A model generated the notes under the pieces. The model did not search any database. It was not told the origin of the DNA and worked only from the letters and a program-made list of their open reading frames with translations. Both the position numbers and the translations under genes were made by a program. 64,000 nucleotides of DNA from Apostichopus japonicus. Taxonomy: Eukaryota; Echinodermata; Holothuroidea; Aspidochirotida; Stichopodidae. Shown piece by piece: positions 1 to 11,600 of the stretch (position 1 is the first letter of the stretch; each line of letters starts with the position of its first letter). The DNA lies in the NCBI RefSeq assembly GCF_037975245.1, contig NC_092583.1:5427264-5491263 (forward strand). The letters are read 5' to 3'.

Positions 1-405
1 AGTACCAGTCCACTGATAGAAAAGGGAGTACCACTGATAGCAAAGAGGGTGCCACTGATAGTAAAGGGAGTACCAGTCCACTGATAGTGAAGGGAGTACC
101 ACTGATAGCAAAGAGGGTGCCAGTACATTGATAATAAAGGGAGTACCACTGATAGTAAAGGGAGTACCAGTCCACTGATAGAAAAGGGAGTACCACTGAT
201 AGTGAAGAGGGTGCCAGTCCACTGATAGTAAACAGAGTACCACTGATAGTAAAGGGAGTACCACTGGTAGTAAAGGGAGTACCAGTCCACAAATAGTAAA
301 GGGAGTACCACTGGTAGTAAAGGGAGTACCACTGATAGTAAAGGGGGTGCCAGTCCATTAATAGTAAATGGGATACCACTGATAGTAAAAGAGGCTTCCC
401 TGGTT
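1..405. repeat. Minisatellite at the left window edge
   Basis: A degenerate array built on a unit of about 21 bp (agtaccactgatagtaaagg), with variants that insert 'agtcc' or change 'agtacc' to 'ggtgcc'. It starts before the window, so its full length is unknown. No coding frame is plausible. Confidence 0.9.
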
Positions 406-3289
406 GTTGAAAAGGTATATACAGCCATTTATATGTCATTATTGAGTTATTTTTGCACTGAGCACTAGAAATTTGAAACTGCATGGGGCTCTGTTCCATA
501 TGATTGTGGAAATGGTAATCACAGCTTAAAACTGCAAAGTGGTACTGATATCCTTCCAAAAAACCAATTCCACAGACATATTTATAATTTCAGATGGGTA
601 TTCTCCGATTAACCTTTACTATCTAAAGGTTAATCGGAGTATACCCATCGGACATACTTCTTGACATACATGTGAGAAGCGACATCATGTAATGATGCGT
701 GACAAGAGGTGCAAAGGAAGTTATATAGTAAACCACCTTTTCACCATTTAGAAACCTTACAGGAAAATGTGTCTCCACCATGCTTGGTTCTTCACTGTCT
801 AAATATAACTTAATTGTTTCTTGGTTAACTCTAATCTCCTCATACGGCAGAAAAATGATGGCTGATAAAATTTGTCTCTTTGTCAGAACACTTTAACTTT
901 CTTAGAATCACAAAGACAGTCATTCTGTACCTGTGGCACATCTAACTTTGTTGTTTTGGTAGCTCCCTGTGATCTCTGTTTTCTTGAATCAAAGACTCTA
1001 CGTTTCTTATCTCTCAGTTGATGGTTTCTGCATATTTTCTCATGTCTTTCCTAAAATGACAGAGAAAAAGAGAAGAGGAATAGTTACATTAGCTGGCATT
1101 CATATCTAAACTGCTGCTTTTATACATTGATGGGAATCAATAATTGATACGTCTTACAAATAACAGTCATTTACTCAATTTACTGAATTGGACAGAGACA
1201 GAAGATTTCACTGCAGCATGGCAAGACATTTAAAGATGATTAGATACTGTACAAGTCATCACAGAACTGAAACTCTTCAATGTCAATCCAAAAAAACATT
1301 AAGTGAAAGGTTTGTTAGAAAAAGCCAAGTTCAGAATATAAAATATATACTATTACAAATCCTGAAGATGCATCCTAAGTTATGCTTACCAAAGACTCTG
1401 GGTAAAATTTCCTCCCACATGACTGGCATGGATGTAGCTCAGGGCCACCTCTAGCAGCAAAGGCTAACGAAGACAAAAAACATTACTGTTGCATTAACAT
1501 AACTCCACTGTGGCAGATAACTTCAGCCCCAATGAGTGCAATTTCAGTTCCTGTAACAGTTAAAGAAATGCACATTAAAACCAGCTTATTTTAATATGAT
1601 TGGTTGCAACCATGCCTCAATTTGATAACAATTAATGGGCACCTACATAAGCCACACAACACAATATTTTGAACAAGTTGTTACAATCAGTCAACTTTTT
1701 ATATAAATATTTCACTTAATTGGAGGATCTTCCATGAACAATGGTTTTCCTTGTACATGTAAGAAGCTCAGTGATGCAGTCAAAATAATTCTTCGAAGGA
1801 TGAATTAAGAAGATAAAATAAATCCCCTACTGTAAGCACAGAAATGTATCTGATTGAACTTTGGCAATTCTTTGTGAGAATTGTCAGGACTACTTAAATA
1901 CCTACTGTACCCTGTCCTAAGATAACATACAAGCAACTTTGCAAAGTTCTTAAGTTGTCCGTGTATCCTATGAAAGGCTAATTTACCACAATATTAACTA
2001 CAATAAACTAGGATAATATTCTAGCAAGATGACTGCACTATAACAGTTACAACCTTGCATTCAGCTCACATATCTTTTAAAGCTAATTGCATTTGTCTGT
2101 ATGCTACATTAGTATATTAGAGTGTGTCAAATAATATATGCTAACTGTGTATATGATTGTTGTATTTAAGGAAACTTATTTTACTTGAAAAATGCATCAT
2201 TGCTGGTTAATTTAGAAGAGTTATAAATCATTTCAATCACAAGAATTAATTGGGTCATTTTTTGTTTGATAATTTTATGAATCTTGTTAGGCATAAGATA
2301 AGTACTAGTTGTCAGTTTTTAATTTGCACAATCAAAATATTTCAAAAAAAAACGGCTGAGACTCAATGCTAAAGGGACTTTTTTTCCTGTGGATGGCTGG
2401 GAAATGAGAATTTTCTTATCATTTATAACTTAAATTTAAACATTTAGTATTACATCAAAACTTAAGCAATTGTATATTGGGACTTAGAAGCCTGTCTCTT
2501 CACAACTTATGCACTCTTCCTCTGCTGTGTCTAGAGTGACCTCCTCCAGTGTCTGATCTATTTCAGACTAACAGTACTGGTAGGAAACTAGGCACTAACT
2601 ATAACAACCTGAATCAATACTAGTCCAAACAATGCAATACAATACAAGTAATATGTGACATCAAATGGCGCTTCACAAGTACTAACTATAGGCGCAGAAA
2701 CTAGGCAGTGCCTGTAGGCACAACGAAAAAAGCTTACTAAATGTATCTAAGCAGCACATTGTGTACCAAAACAGAAAACAATCTATGACAAAAATCCATC
2801 TAACTTGGGCCTAAAGAGGCAAACATAAACCAACAACAATGAAGAAGAATAAGTTAGTGAAAGCTATGGAAACAAGGGAGGAGGGCAGCATTGCCCAGAA
2901 AGAAGGGCATGCAGACAGATAGAAAAGCCACAAGGGAAAAAATCCTGCCTAATAAAAGTCATCCAGTTTGAAAAGCATATTTATCCTCAGGCCGGGAAAC
3001 GGTTAGAAAATGAAGACCACAAAACTTCTATGATGATGATAAGGTTAAATAAATATGTCTGAGTTTGTAGTTTCATTTCTATGTATCCTCCAAGGAGGTA
3101 TAAGATACATATAAATACATTAACAATAGAGATAACACATTACATAATGCAGATGGCAGTCACAAGAGAGATACCAGACACAAAAGAAGTATAAGCTTAC
3201 AGATAGAAGTTCTGAAAGTGTGCACCAGCACTACAGTAAGCGGTAGCAATTGATGTGACAAAAATTACGAGGTCTTTATTATCTTAGCA
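406..3289. other. Gene-free stretch, nothing recognised apart from a hairpin
   Basis: AT-rich DNA with short chance frames only. The longest, about 88 codons near 1188-1454 on the plus strand, has low-complexity codon use and resembles no family I know. The one clear structure is the inverted repeat at 593-649, listed separately. Confidence 0.6.
593..649. repeat. Long near-perfect hairpin (25-bp arms)
   Basis: The left arm 593-617 and right arm 625-649 are reverse complements with one mismatch, separated by a 7-base loop (actatct). It may be a fold-back element end or a small structured RNA. No target duplication was found. Confidence 0.85.
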
Positions 3290-4330
3290 CAAAAATGACT
3301 TAAACTGGAAACAACAACTTCAGACTTCGATTGAAAAAGATCATGCATTTTAATAGAACTGGGTCTTGTTCTGAATTAGGGTTTGAAGTAAAGATTTCTT
3401 TCTTCCTTAAAGGCTGGGCACTTGAACTTGTAATGAAATTCATCACCTCATTTATTAGTGTTACATAAATTACATATTTACTCAAATAGTTACGGTTCCG
3501 AAAATCGAGGGTTTTCAAATACTTTTCGAATTCAAGGTTGGTCTTGAACATTCTATACACTTTACAATGCGAACTACTATTTACATCGGCCAGCCTCTCC
3601 TGTTTATACATGTCACCTAGTCTTAACTTAATCGCTCTACTTAACCATGCTTGGGATATAACAGGGTCAGAAGAATAATGAACTTAATTGGCTGGCCCCG
3701 TACGGTAGGCTCCACAAATAGGACATTCTAGCTTTGTCAAGAATACTTTTAACTTTACTTAACCAAGGAGACGAAAAAATACTTTGATCGTGGAGAGCCC
3801 TAAGGAACTTGTACATCATAAGCAATATTTTATACTCACTGGTATTTACTATTCTACACCAAATATGAAACATTCTTGCCTTGATTGTATTAATCAGCTA
3901 ATGACATCCTAATTCACCATATATATGCCATTCAATTCGGAGTATACTTGTAACAGAACTTTCAATGAAAAGCTTCAACATGGCTAAAATTATCAATGCC
4001 CCAGATCTCACATCCATAGAGCAGAACAGGAAGAACCAGTTGATCAAACAGCTGAACTTGTTAATCTAATGGGAGCTGTGGGGTATAAGATTTACACAAT
4101 AGGCTGTAAAGGGCATATCTAGCTTGGTTCACTCGTTTATTAACAGCCTTTGTAAATCTACTGTTATAGTTAAAAGTACATCCCAGATAACAATAATCAT
4201 CAACAATTTCGACTGTAAAACCCCAAAAGGTAAAGCTTGGTTTAAGCCTAATTTTCCCTTTGGGTAGCAGATTGTTAAGGAGGGCAGTAGTCTAGTAATT
4301 TCTTTCAGAGTCAATGACCTGCCAAACTGT
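3290..4330 (-). pseudogene. Decayed LINE reverse transcriptase, C-terminal part
   Basis: On the minus strand the end of a non-LTR retrotransposon polyprotein can be followed across several frames. Near 4200-4290 are PKGKIRLKPSFTF, VEIVDDYCYLGCTFNYN and then NKRVNQARYALYSLL. Near 4000-4060 is the VLLYGCEIWG motif. The distal module follows, with PWLSKVKSILDK at about 3740-3770 and SSSHCKVYRMFKTNLEFEKYL with FRNRNYLSKYR-like residues at about 3480-3590. This order (thumb, then a C-terminal region) is the usual tail of RTE-like or related LINE proteins of marine invertebrates. In-frame stops and frameshifts separate the pieces, and the upstream RT core with its YADD box is absent. It is a 5'-truncated dead copy. 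Confidence 0.8.
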
Positions 4331-5490
4331 TTTCAGAGCACTCTTTGTGGAATTTTCACTTTCAAGGCAGTGTGCTTATATTTTAATTTAAAGCAAAATA
4401 GTTCCCAGGGTAATTGAAATTGAGACCACCAACTAAAACATTTGCACATCAGACTTATAACATGCAATTGAAAGCCTACTTTGCTATCCTTAGTTTCTGC
4501 TACACTTATTTTCTACCATAAAAAATTGTTTTATAGCGGAAACTACAGAAACTGTGGCGGAAACTAACATTGTCTGGCCTAATTTAATCATAAAAATGAT
4601 GAATTTACAACACTATATGGTAGTATACCGTAATTCTGCATGATCCCTAAATTTGCGAATCTATCCAATTTTGGCATAATCTAGAGATCTATCAAACTGC
4701 AAAACATTTAAGTTGGCTTAGCTAGTTAGTAGCCTAACCAAACTTAAACCAAACAGCAAAATCAGAGATTTTGTCATAAGGGTACCACTAGGTTTATTTA
4801 TCAGAACAATTGTATCATCAACTAATCGTACATGGTAGAGTAGGCCTAGGCCTATAGCCTAGGCCTAAGTTATAGTAAGGCTTCATAATTGACGTACAGT
4901 ACCTTCGTAATTGACGCACCTTCAATTATTACTAGCAACAATACAGCAGGCAACCTAAACTTTTTGCAGCAAAGCAGTGTTACATACTTCATGAGCTTGA
5001 ATTCCTTTCAGGTATATGCTGACAAAATATAGCTTTTAACACCCTCTCCCCTCCCCCTCCTCCCCCTCTACAGTTTTGCACATATTTTTGGCATTTGGAA
5101 ATCTCACTCCCTAAAAATAACCAAAATTACCTCAATATAATACCACTACTCTCGGACCTGACCTGTCTGAGCTTAGAGGCTCAGAGCATAGCAAACATCA
5201 TCCAGAGTCAATGGATGTATATATACTTGTTAACACAAAAGTTACAGAACACTTTCAACGAATGTGTCAATTTCGGGATATGAAAGAACTTGACACAGCA
5301 GATATTTTATGTTCAAAATCCACTCAATTGTACATTATGTAGGCACAGAACAATAAATACTTTGAAATCATTGGATTTCTGAGGAACTACACATACTAAA
5401 AAAGGCATACAGTTGAGTGATTTGGATATTTCCTTGATAGACATCGTGTGTCAATTATGAGACTACCCTGCTACTAGTAGCATGGACACT
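4331..5490. other. Gene-free stretch with GGCCTAGGCC-type palindromes
   Basis: No gene was recognised. Around 4842-4868 there is a palindromic cluster of taggcctagg/cctaggccta units that recurs at about 6015-6030, 6395-6412 and 17015-17035. A pyrimidine-rich tract lies at 5042-5070. Confidence 0.5.
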
Positions 5491-5950
5491 TCGAAGTTCG
5501 GACACCTACAGTAAGCCTTAAAACACCCCAAAACTATATCTTGTGGTCTAAATCACCTGAAAATATACTGGATATGGTGGGAGAATTGTGTTATATTACG
5601 ATACACAGCCAAACTTTCTTTCCTGCAAACTGTTTTCTCGTTGTATTCCAAGAAGATTTTTCGTGATTGTGGAACTGGTATTTCTTTGCTAGAGTATTGC
5701 GAAGTTCGGACACCCAACCCACAGTGTGGCGCTGGTGATAAATTGGTGGCGCAGTTGCTCTTTCAGTAATTATAACAGACTTCATAGATCTCCGTCATTT
5801 TATTGACAAATATGTAAGTACTTACTTGCACACGGGTCATTTTGGAGAGAAAATAACTGTAGCTTTGTAGTTTTTCGTGAAATTGGCTGTTGCTATAGCT
5901 TGTCATGGTGAAATCGTGTATTTCTTAGGGGTGTCGGAACTTCGCAGTGT
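5491..5950. mobile_element. Possible non-autonomous DNA element (MITE-like)
   Basis: The left edge carries cgaagttcggacacc (about 5492) and the right edge carries ggtgtcggaacttcg (about 5931), which are inverted repeats with one mismatch. A further direct copy lies inside at about 5699. No clean target duplication is visible, so the boundaries and class are uncertain. Confidence 0.35.
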
Positions 5951-6880
5951 TCTGAACTTCGCAATGCTGACTATACTAATAGTTGTATCAAACACAACAC
6001 CATTACCAAACAGGACTAGGCCTAGGCCTACTGTAGTTTTAATTGTAAGTTCGTAAGAGTTGATACACTGTCTTCAAATATTATAATAGTTGGTTGAATT
6101 AAATTAGGCTGATTGTTTATTATAAAGTCCGATTTTCATTGTCGATTTAAATGACCGATTTTGTGGACTTTTCGGCCCTAGCCTAGGGCCTTAGTAGAGT
6201 GAAGCAAAGCAATATACAGTGCATGTACAATGAACGCACAATAATGTGCTCTTTGCGCCATACAAAAAGTGCTTTAGCCCTACCCCCATGGCACATTTTC
6301 TATGGCGGAAAGATCACATTTTCTATGGCGGAAAATACCGATGGCGGAATGACACGGCCCCACAGCAACCTACTTAAGTCTCAACTAACCGACTAGCCTA
6401 GGCCTAGGCCTATATCCTTGGCTATTAACTTTAGCCTGTAGGCTTACCACTGGCCTCAGCTGCAGTATACTGTAGTGTAGGCCTAACTAAGTAAGACTAG
6501 AGCTCACGCTAATTCTTTGCTATGACATTGTTAGACTAAGAACACCAAATATCGTCCTTAATAAACCATGCTACCTTCAGGATCCATTCATTGTCGAATA
6601 CAAAGGTTTCATGGATTTTCTCGTACACCTGTCACAACTGTAAACATTGGTTATGCCTTAGGCCCTAGTTAGGCTATAATATTAATAGCTCCATGGTGAG
6701 GCTAAACTCCCTAACTTGCGTCTGCAGCACCTTGACGACCATAACGAAATCGATGGCGCGCTTTGAGAACTTGATATTGCAGTGCTGGACCGTTTAATAA
6801 GCAAAAGATTTTGAACAGTGTTTATATATAAGTCCCTTGTTACCCCTAAAACTCAAATACAAGAAAACTTTTCTTATCAT
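5951..6880. other. Gene-free stretch, nothing recognised
   Basis: Only short chance frames and GGCCTAGGCC palindromes were seen. Two nearly identical short segments (tttctatggcggaaa) repeat at about 6298 and 6319. Confidence 0.5.
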
Positions 6881-6888
6881 ATTGTCAG

Positions 6889-7286
6889 CAGTGGCGGAGC
6901 TAGAAGGTATTGTTCAGGGGGCGAGAATGGTCTGTAGGGGCGCTTTCGACACTATTTAAGCGGAGCGACACCACAGGTTGGCGCGGAGTGTACAGACATT
7001 TAAGTTGAGTAAAGATACTCCCTAGATCGCCGGAAATGACCCTTTCCGGGCCTTGCTAATTTGCAGATAAACGAAGAATAAATAGGTGTCATCGCCATTT
7101 TGTCAGAAAATTACACCAACAAAATGTGACAAATGTCAATAGATAGATGAGAGCGCTATAAAAAAGTCTATAATCGCAAATAAGTAAAAAGTGGTAAAAA
7201 GCTGAAAAGGACGCCAGCAGTCCATTTGAGTCCGTCAGGGGGGGGGGGCATCCGCCCCCCCTGACTGCATGGACGCTCCGCCACTG
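6889..7286. mobile_element. hAT-type MITE with perfect 8-bp target duplication
   Basis: The element is 398 bp. It starts with CAGTGGCGGAGC and ends with the exact reverse complement GCTCCGCCACTG, giving 12-bp perfect terminal inverted repeats. The flanks carry an identical 8-bp direct repeat, attgtcag, at 6881-6888 and 7287-7294. An 8-bp duplication with CAG-type ends is the hallmark of hAT transposons. There is no transposase frame, so it is non-autonomous. A G/C-run hairpin at about 7234-7265 (gtcaggggg...cccctgac) sits just inside the right end. Confidence 0.85.
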
Positions 7287-7294
7287 ATTGTCAG

Positions 7295-7909
7295 GGCCAA
7301 ATAACCACTTCCTGATGTAACTTATGCAACACATAGACCCACTAACAATCTACAGGATCGCGTTATAAAGTTAATTCCCTCGTATTTCTGAAATGGCGCC
7401 GAAATGATGTATTAAATTAGTATTTGTATTATTTTCTTTTCATTTATTTGTTTTTTCTCAATATACTCAAACTGTAGGTTGAATAAGTAGGCCCCTATGC
7501 TTTTATACAATAACTATAATTTTAAATGTACAAGGGGAAAGGAAATGGTCTAAAAACCCTTAATATGCTTAACGAGTAGATCCACTCCCCCAAAAGATAA
7601 GAAAGAAAGATGAAAATTAACATCAATGGATAAATACACAAGACCAAATGGTTTGAAAAAAAAAAAAACTTAACTCCAGGTAAAACAGTTTGATGAAGAA
7701 GTGAATATTCAAAAGCTATTTGAATTATAAGTACAACGTTCTTTTTAAACGAAGGCGGTGAAGCATGAATTTTTCATTGAATTAGGCAAAGAATTCTAAT
7801 AAGTATTAGCTCGATAAGGATCTTAATAATAATAAGATCTTAATAATAATATTAATTCGAGGACGTGGTTTGTGCATGTAATCAGCCTGCCTCGTAGAAT
7901 GATTATGTA
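7295..7909. other. Gene-free stretch, nothing recognised
   Basis: AT-rich sequence with short duplications such as 'aagatcttaataataat' near 7820-7850. It ends at the BEL/Pao target site. Confidence 0.5.
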
Positions 7910-7914
7910 GGCTA

Positions 7915-8498
7915 TGTAAATCAATATAGATTTCTTTATTCCGTATTCCTGTAATCCAAAGATTATTCAACGCAGAAGAAATGTTGAGTCGATTCGTGGT
8001 TTATTAGCTTTGATATCTGGTAACTATCTGGTAATCTGTTAATCTGTTAATCTGCTAATCTGTCAATCTGTCAATCTGTCAATCTGGTAACTAAATAAAT
8101 AAAAACGAAACATACGTTTGTAATTAAACAATCAGGAAATCGATTAATGAATAAGTCAATTATTGAAGAATAAATACATAAATCCAAATCATACAGAATA
8201 AATAATCATGTATGCAACAAATATACAACGTTATATCAATAAAAACACAACTTACATAAAATCTTTGGTTTAACACTGGAAAATACATCTTGCTTCAAAG
8301 CGTTCTTGATATCGACTGAACTCAAATTACGGTAAATGAACGTAAAGACAGAACCAACGAAAACAACAAATTTCAAACACATACTCACGCACGCACGCAC
8401 ACTCGCACAAACACGCACACGCGCAGTAGCACTGCAACTTTACATGACGCACACTTCGTAACAATACACAAACAACACATCGTGTGAGCGCGTTTACA
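7915..8498 (-). repeat. 3' LTR of the BEL/Pao element
   Basis: 584 bp, with TGTAAA/TTTACA inverted ends. It holds a run of 8-9-bp 'aatctgtt/aatctgtc' repeats at about 8030-8090 and a CA-rich, CpG-rich tract near 8385-8420. On the minus strand an AATAAA lies about 17-22 bases from the LTR end (plus-strand tttatt near 7935), a plausible polyadenylation signal. The small frame inside the LTR is present in both copies but resembles no protein. Confidence 0.93.
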
Positions 8499-8507
8499 CT
8501 CCCCCCT
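8499..8507 (-). other. Polypurine tract of the BEL/Pao element
   Basis: On the minus strand AGGGGGGAG immediately precedes the 3' LTR start TGTAAA, where plus-strand DNA synthesis is primed in LTR elements. Confidence 0.8.
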
Positions 8508-8608
8508 GTTAAATCATATGGATTTTACACACATTTACAACCAATCAAACAATTTAGTACACTGAGACAAAGTAATATATATATTCAAAGAAAAAATCAA
8601 CAATGAGA

Positions 8609-11600
8609 CTAATCAGACATTCTCTTTACAATACACAATTTCGTCATCGGTCTTTTGAGTATTTTATTACGAACCTTAACCTCAACGCTTCTTACTTTCC
8701 CATCGCTACTCTTGAAAACTGTAATGATTCTAGCTAAAGGCCATTTTCCGCGTGGAATTGTTTCGTCGGTGAGGAGAACTATGTCCCCAATGACAACATT
8801 TTCTTTCGGAAAATTCCACTTATGGCGTTTTTGGAGGAGAGGCAGATATTCTTTCCGCCATCTCTTCCAAAACAAGGAAGCAAGGTACTGTACTTGAAGC
8901 CACCTTTTACGCCCGTAAGAGACTCCTGTGTCAACTGGGGTGTCTGGCCCATGTCTCATCAAAAGCAGGTGGTTCGGAGTAAGAGGCTCCTCATCTTTTG
9001 GATCTGAGGAGAAGTCAGTGAGAGGTCTTGAGTTGAGAATAGATTCAACCTCGGCTAGTACAGTAGTAAGAACCTCATCAGTGACCGTTTGCTGCCTCAG
9101 GACGCCTCTTAGAATCCTTCTTACCGACCTAATAAGCCTTTCCCATGCTCCTCCGAAATGGCTGGCTGTAGGAGGGTTAAAGTGCCACTCACAACCTTTA
9201 CTATGAAGAAAGGCTTCTACGTCATCTTTATTCATAGCTTTAAAGGCATTTCTCAACTCTTTCTCGCCAGCTTGGAAATTAGAGCCATTGTCGCTAAAAA
9301 TCTTAACTGGCTGACCTCTTCTTGCTACAAAACGTCTGAAAGCATTAAGGAAGGTATCAGCATCAAGGGATTCACAAACTTCCAAATGAACAGCTCTGGA
9401 GGACAAGCAAGTAAAAATGCAACCGAACCTCTTTACGGTCGAGCGACCTCTTTTCGCTTCGAATGGCCCAAAATAGTCCACGCCGACAAAACTAAAAGGA
9501 GGTTTGTCAGAGGAGACTCTCTCCAAAGGCAATGCGGCCATTATCTGACAAGAAGGCCGTGCAAGGATCTTACGACAAACAACGCACTTACTCACTACAC
9601 TCTTCACTGCTGTTCGACCATTCAGTAGCCAAAACTTTTGCCGAATGGCACTTAACGTCATGGCCAAACCACCATGACCTACCGACTCATGATAATATCT
9701 AATAATGAGTGTGACTACTGCTCCCCTAGGGGGCAAGATAATTGGGCGCTTAACGTCATTTCCCAAATCAGCATTGTCGAGACGACCCCCCGCTTTAAGT
9801 ACATTTCCAAGAAGAATGGGTTTGAGTTTAAATAATCGCTGGTCACCCTGCCAGGATTTAAACGCCGATTTTTGGACCCATGAAATTATGGTAGTTTCAC
9901 TCGCTTCGATTTCTGATACAGACAGATTTATGCCACTTGCTGCCAATGAACCTCTACACTTATTAACAAAGCGAAAGACCCAAGCTAACACCTTGACTAA
10001 CTTGGTCCACGATGAAAACCTGGAGATTAACTGCTCAGAAAACTTATCATTAACTAAAGTAGTTACATTAAGAAAAACAGACTTTCCTATTTCTGTGTCT
10101 CCAGACAAATCAATATCATCATGTTTCAGTGAAGGCCATGCGCTTTCTTTCTTCGAAAGGAAACTTGGGCCGGAGAGCCACGTTCCTAAATCATACGTAC
10201 CCCTCGAGCCATCATCGGCTGGGTTTTCTTTGGAGCCTACATGTCTCCATTGATTTGGAGAGGAGAACTCTTGAATCTTGGACACTCGGTTCGCAACGAA
10301 GGTTTTAAATCGCTTATCCTCGTTGCGAATGTACCCAAGGACAATCATTGAGTCCGTCCAAAATATAACATCATCGAGATCAAACCTAATCTCTTGTTTG
10401 ATCGACGTGTACAACGTCACTGCAAGAACCGCGCCCATTAACTCGAGCCTAGGAATAGACACGGGCTTCATTGGGCTGACTTTGGCCTTTCCTTGAATGA
10501 ATGAGCAGCTTGCTTCACTGTCAGCACCTATCACGCGGAGATATGTCACTGCAGCATATCCTCTCTGAGATGCGTCACAAAACACGTGAAGCTGGACGCG
10601 CTGTGCGTTATCTAACTGTAGCCAACGAGGGATCTGTATAGATGAAAGAAGAGGAACATTTTGAAGCCACTTCTTCCATGTCACAAGTTCTTCGTCCGTC
10701 AAGGGTTTGTCCCAATCAGACCCTTTGCGACAAATATCTTGTAAGAGGTACCGAGCAATGACAACAAAGGGAGCAGCAAAACCCAATGGGTCAAAGATCG
10801 AGCTTGATATTGACAATAACCCTCGCCTTGTAAAGGGTTTGTCGGGCAACGACACGTTGAATAGGAAATTGTCATTTTCGGCATTCCAACTCACTCCCAG
10901 TGTTCGCTCAGTTGGAAGAGTCTCCAGGCTATTACGTAAATTTGGAGCTCTTTCGGACTCTGGGATGCTTTGGAGAACGGCACGATCGTTACTAACCCAC
11001 TTCGTGAGTCTAAAGCCGCCCTTACTTAAAATACTTCTAAGGCGTTCCACAACTTCTATTGCAACAGTTGGATCATCGACTGAAGCCAGAAGATCGTCTA
11101 CATAGAAGTTGTTCCTTATGAACTGAATGGCTTTCTTACCTACAATGTCCTGATTATGTAACTCGTTGTCCCTGGCCGTGCGCTGTAACGCATAGCCGGC
11201 GCAAGCTGGTCTTGACGTGGCACCAAAGAGATGCACCGTCATTCTATATTCGAGCGGTTCACTTTCTAGATTACCGCCAGGCCACCACAAGAACCTGAAG
11301 ACATCGCGGTCTTCGCTTATCACCTGCACTTGGTGAAACATTGCCTCTACGTCAGCAACTAGTGCAATTCGCTGTTGCCTAAATCTGTGGAGAACACCCA
11401 CGAGACTGTTTATCGTGTCTGGGCCTTTCAATAAACACGAGTTTAATGAAGTATCCCTCCACTTCGCTGCACAATCATAGACTACTCTGACCTTGTGAAC
11501 AACTGGATGGTGAGGCAGATACCAAACATTACCAGCCTTACCTTCACCTTGAACCCGTTCGGCATAACCTTTCGCAATGTAACCTTCTACGGTTTCTGTA

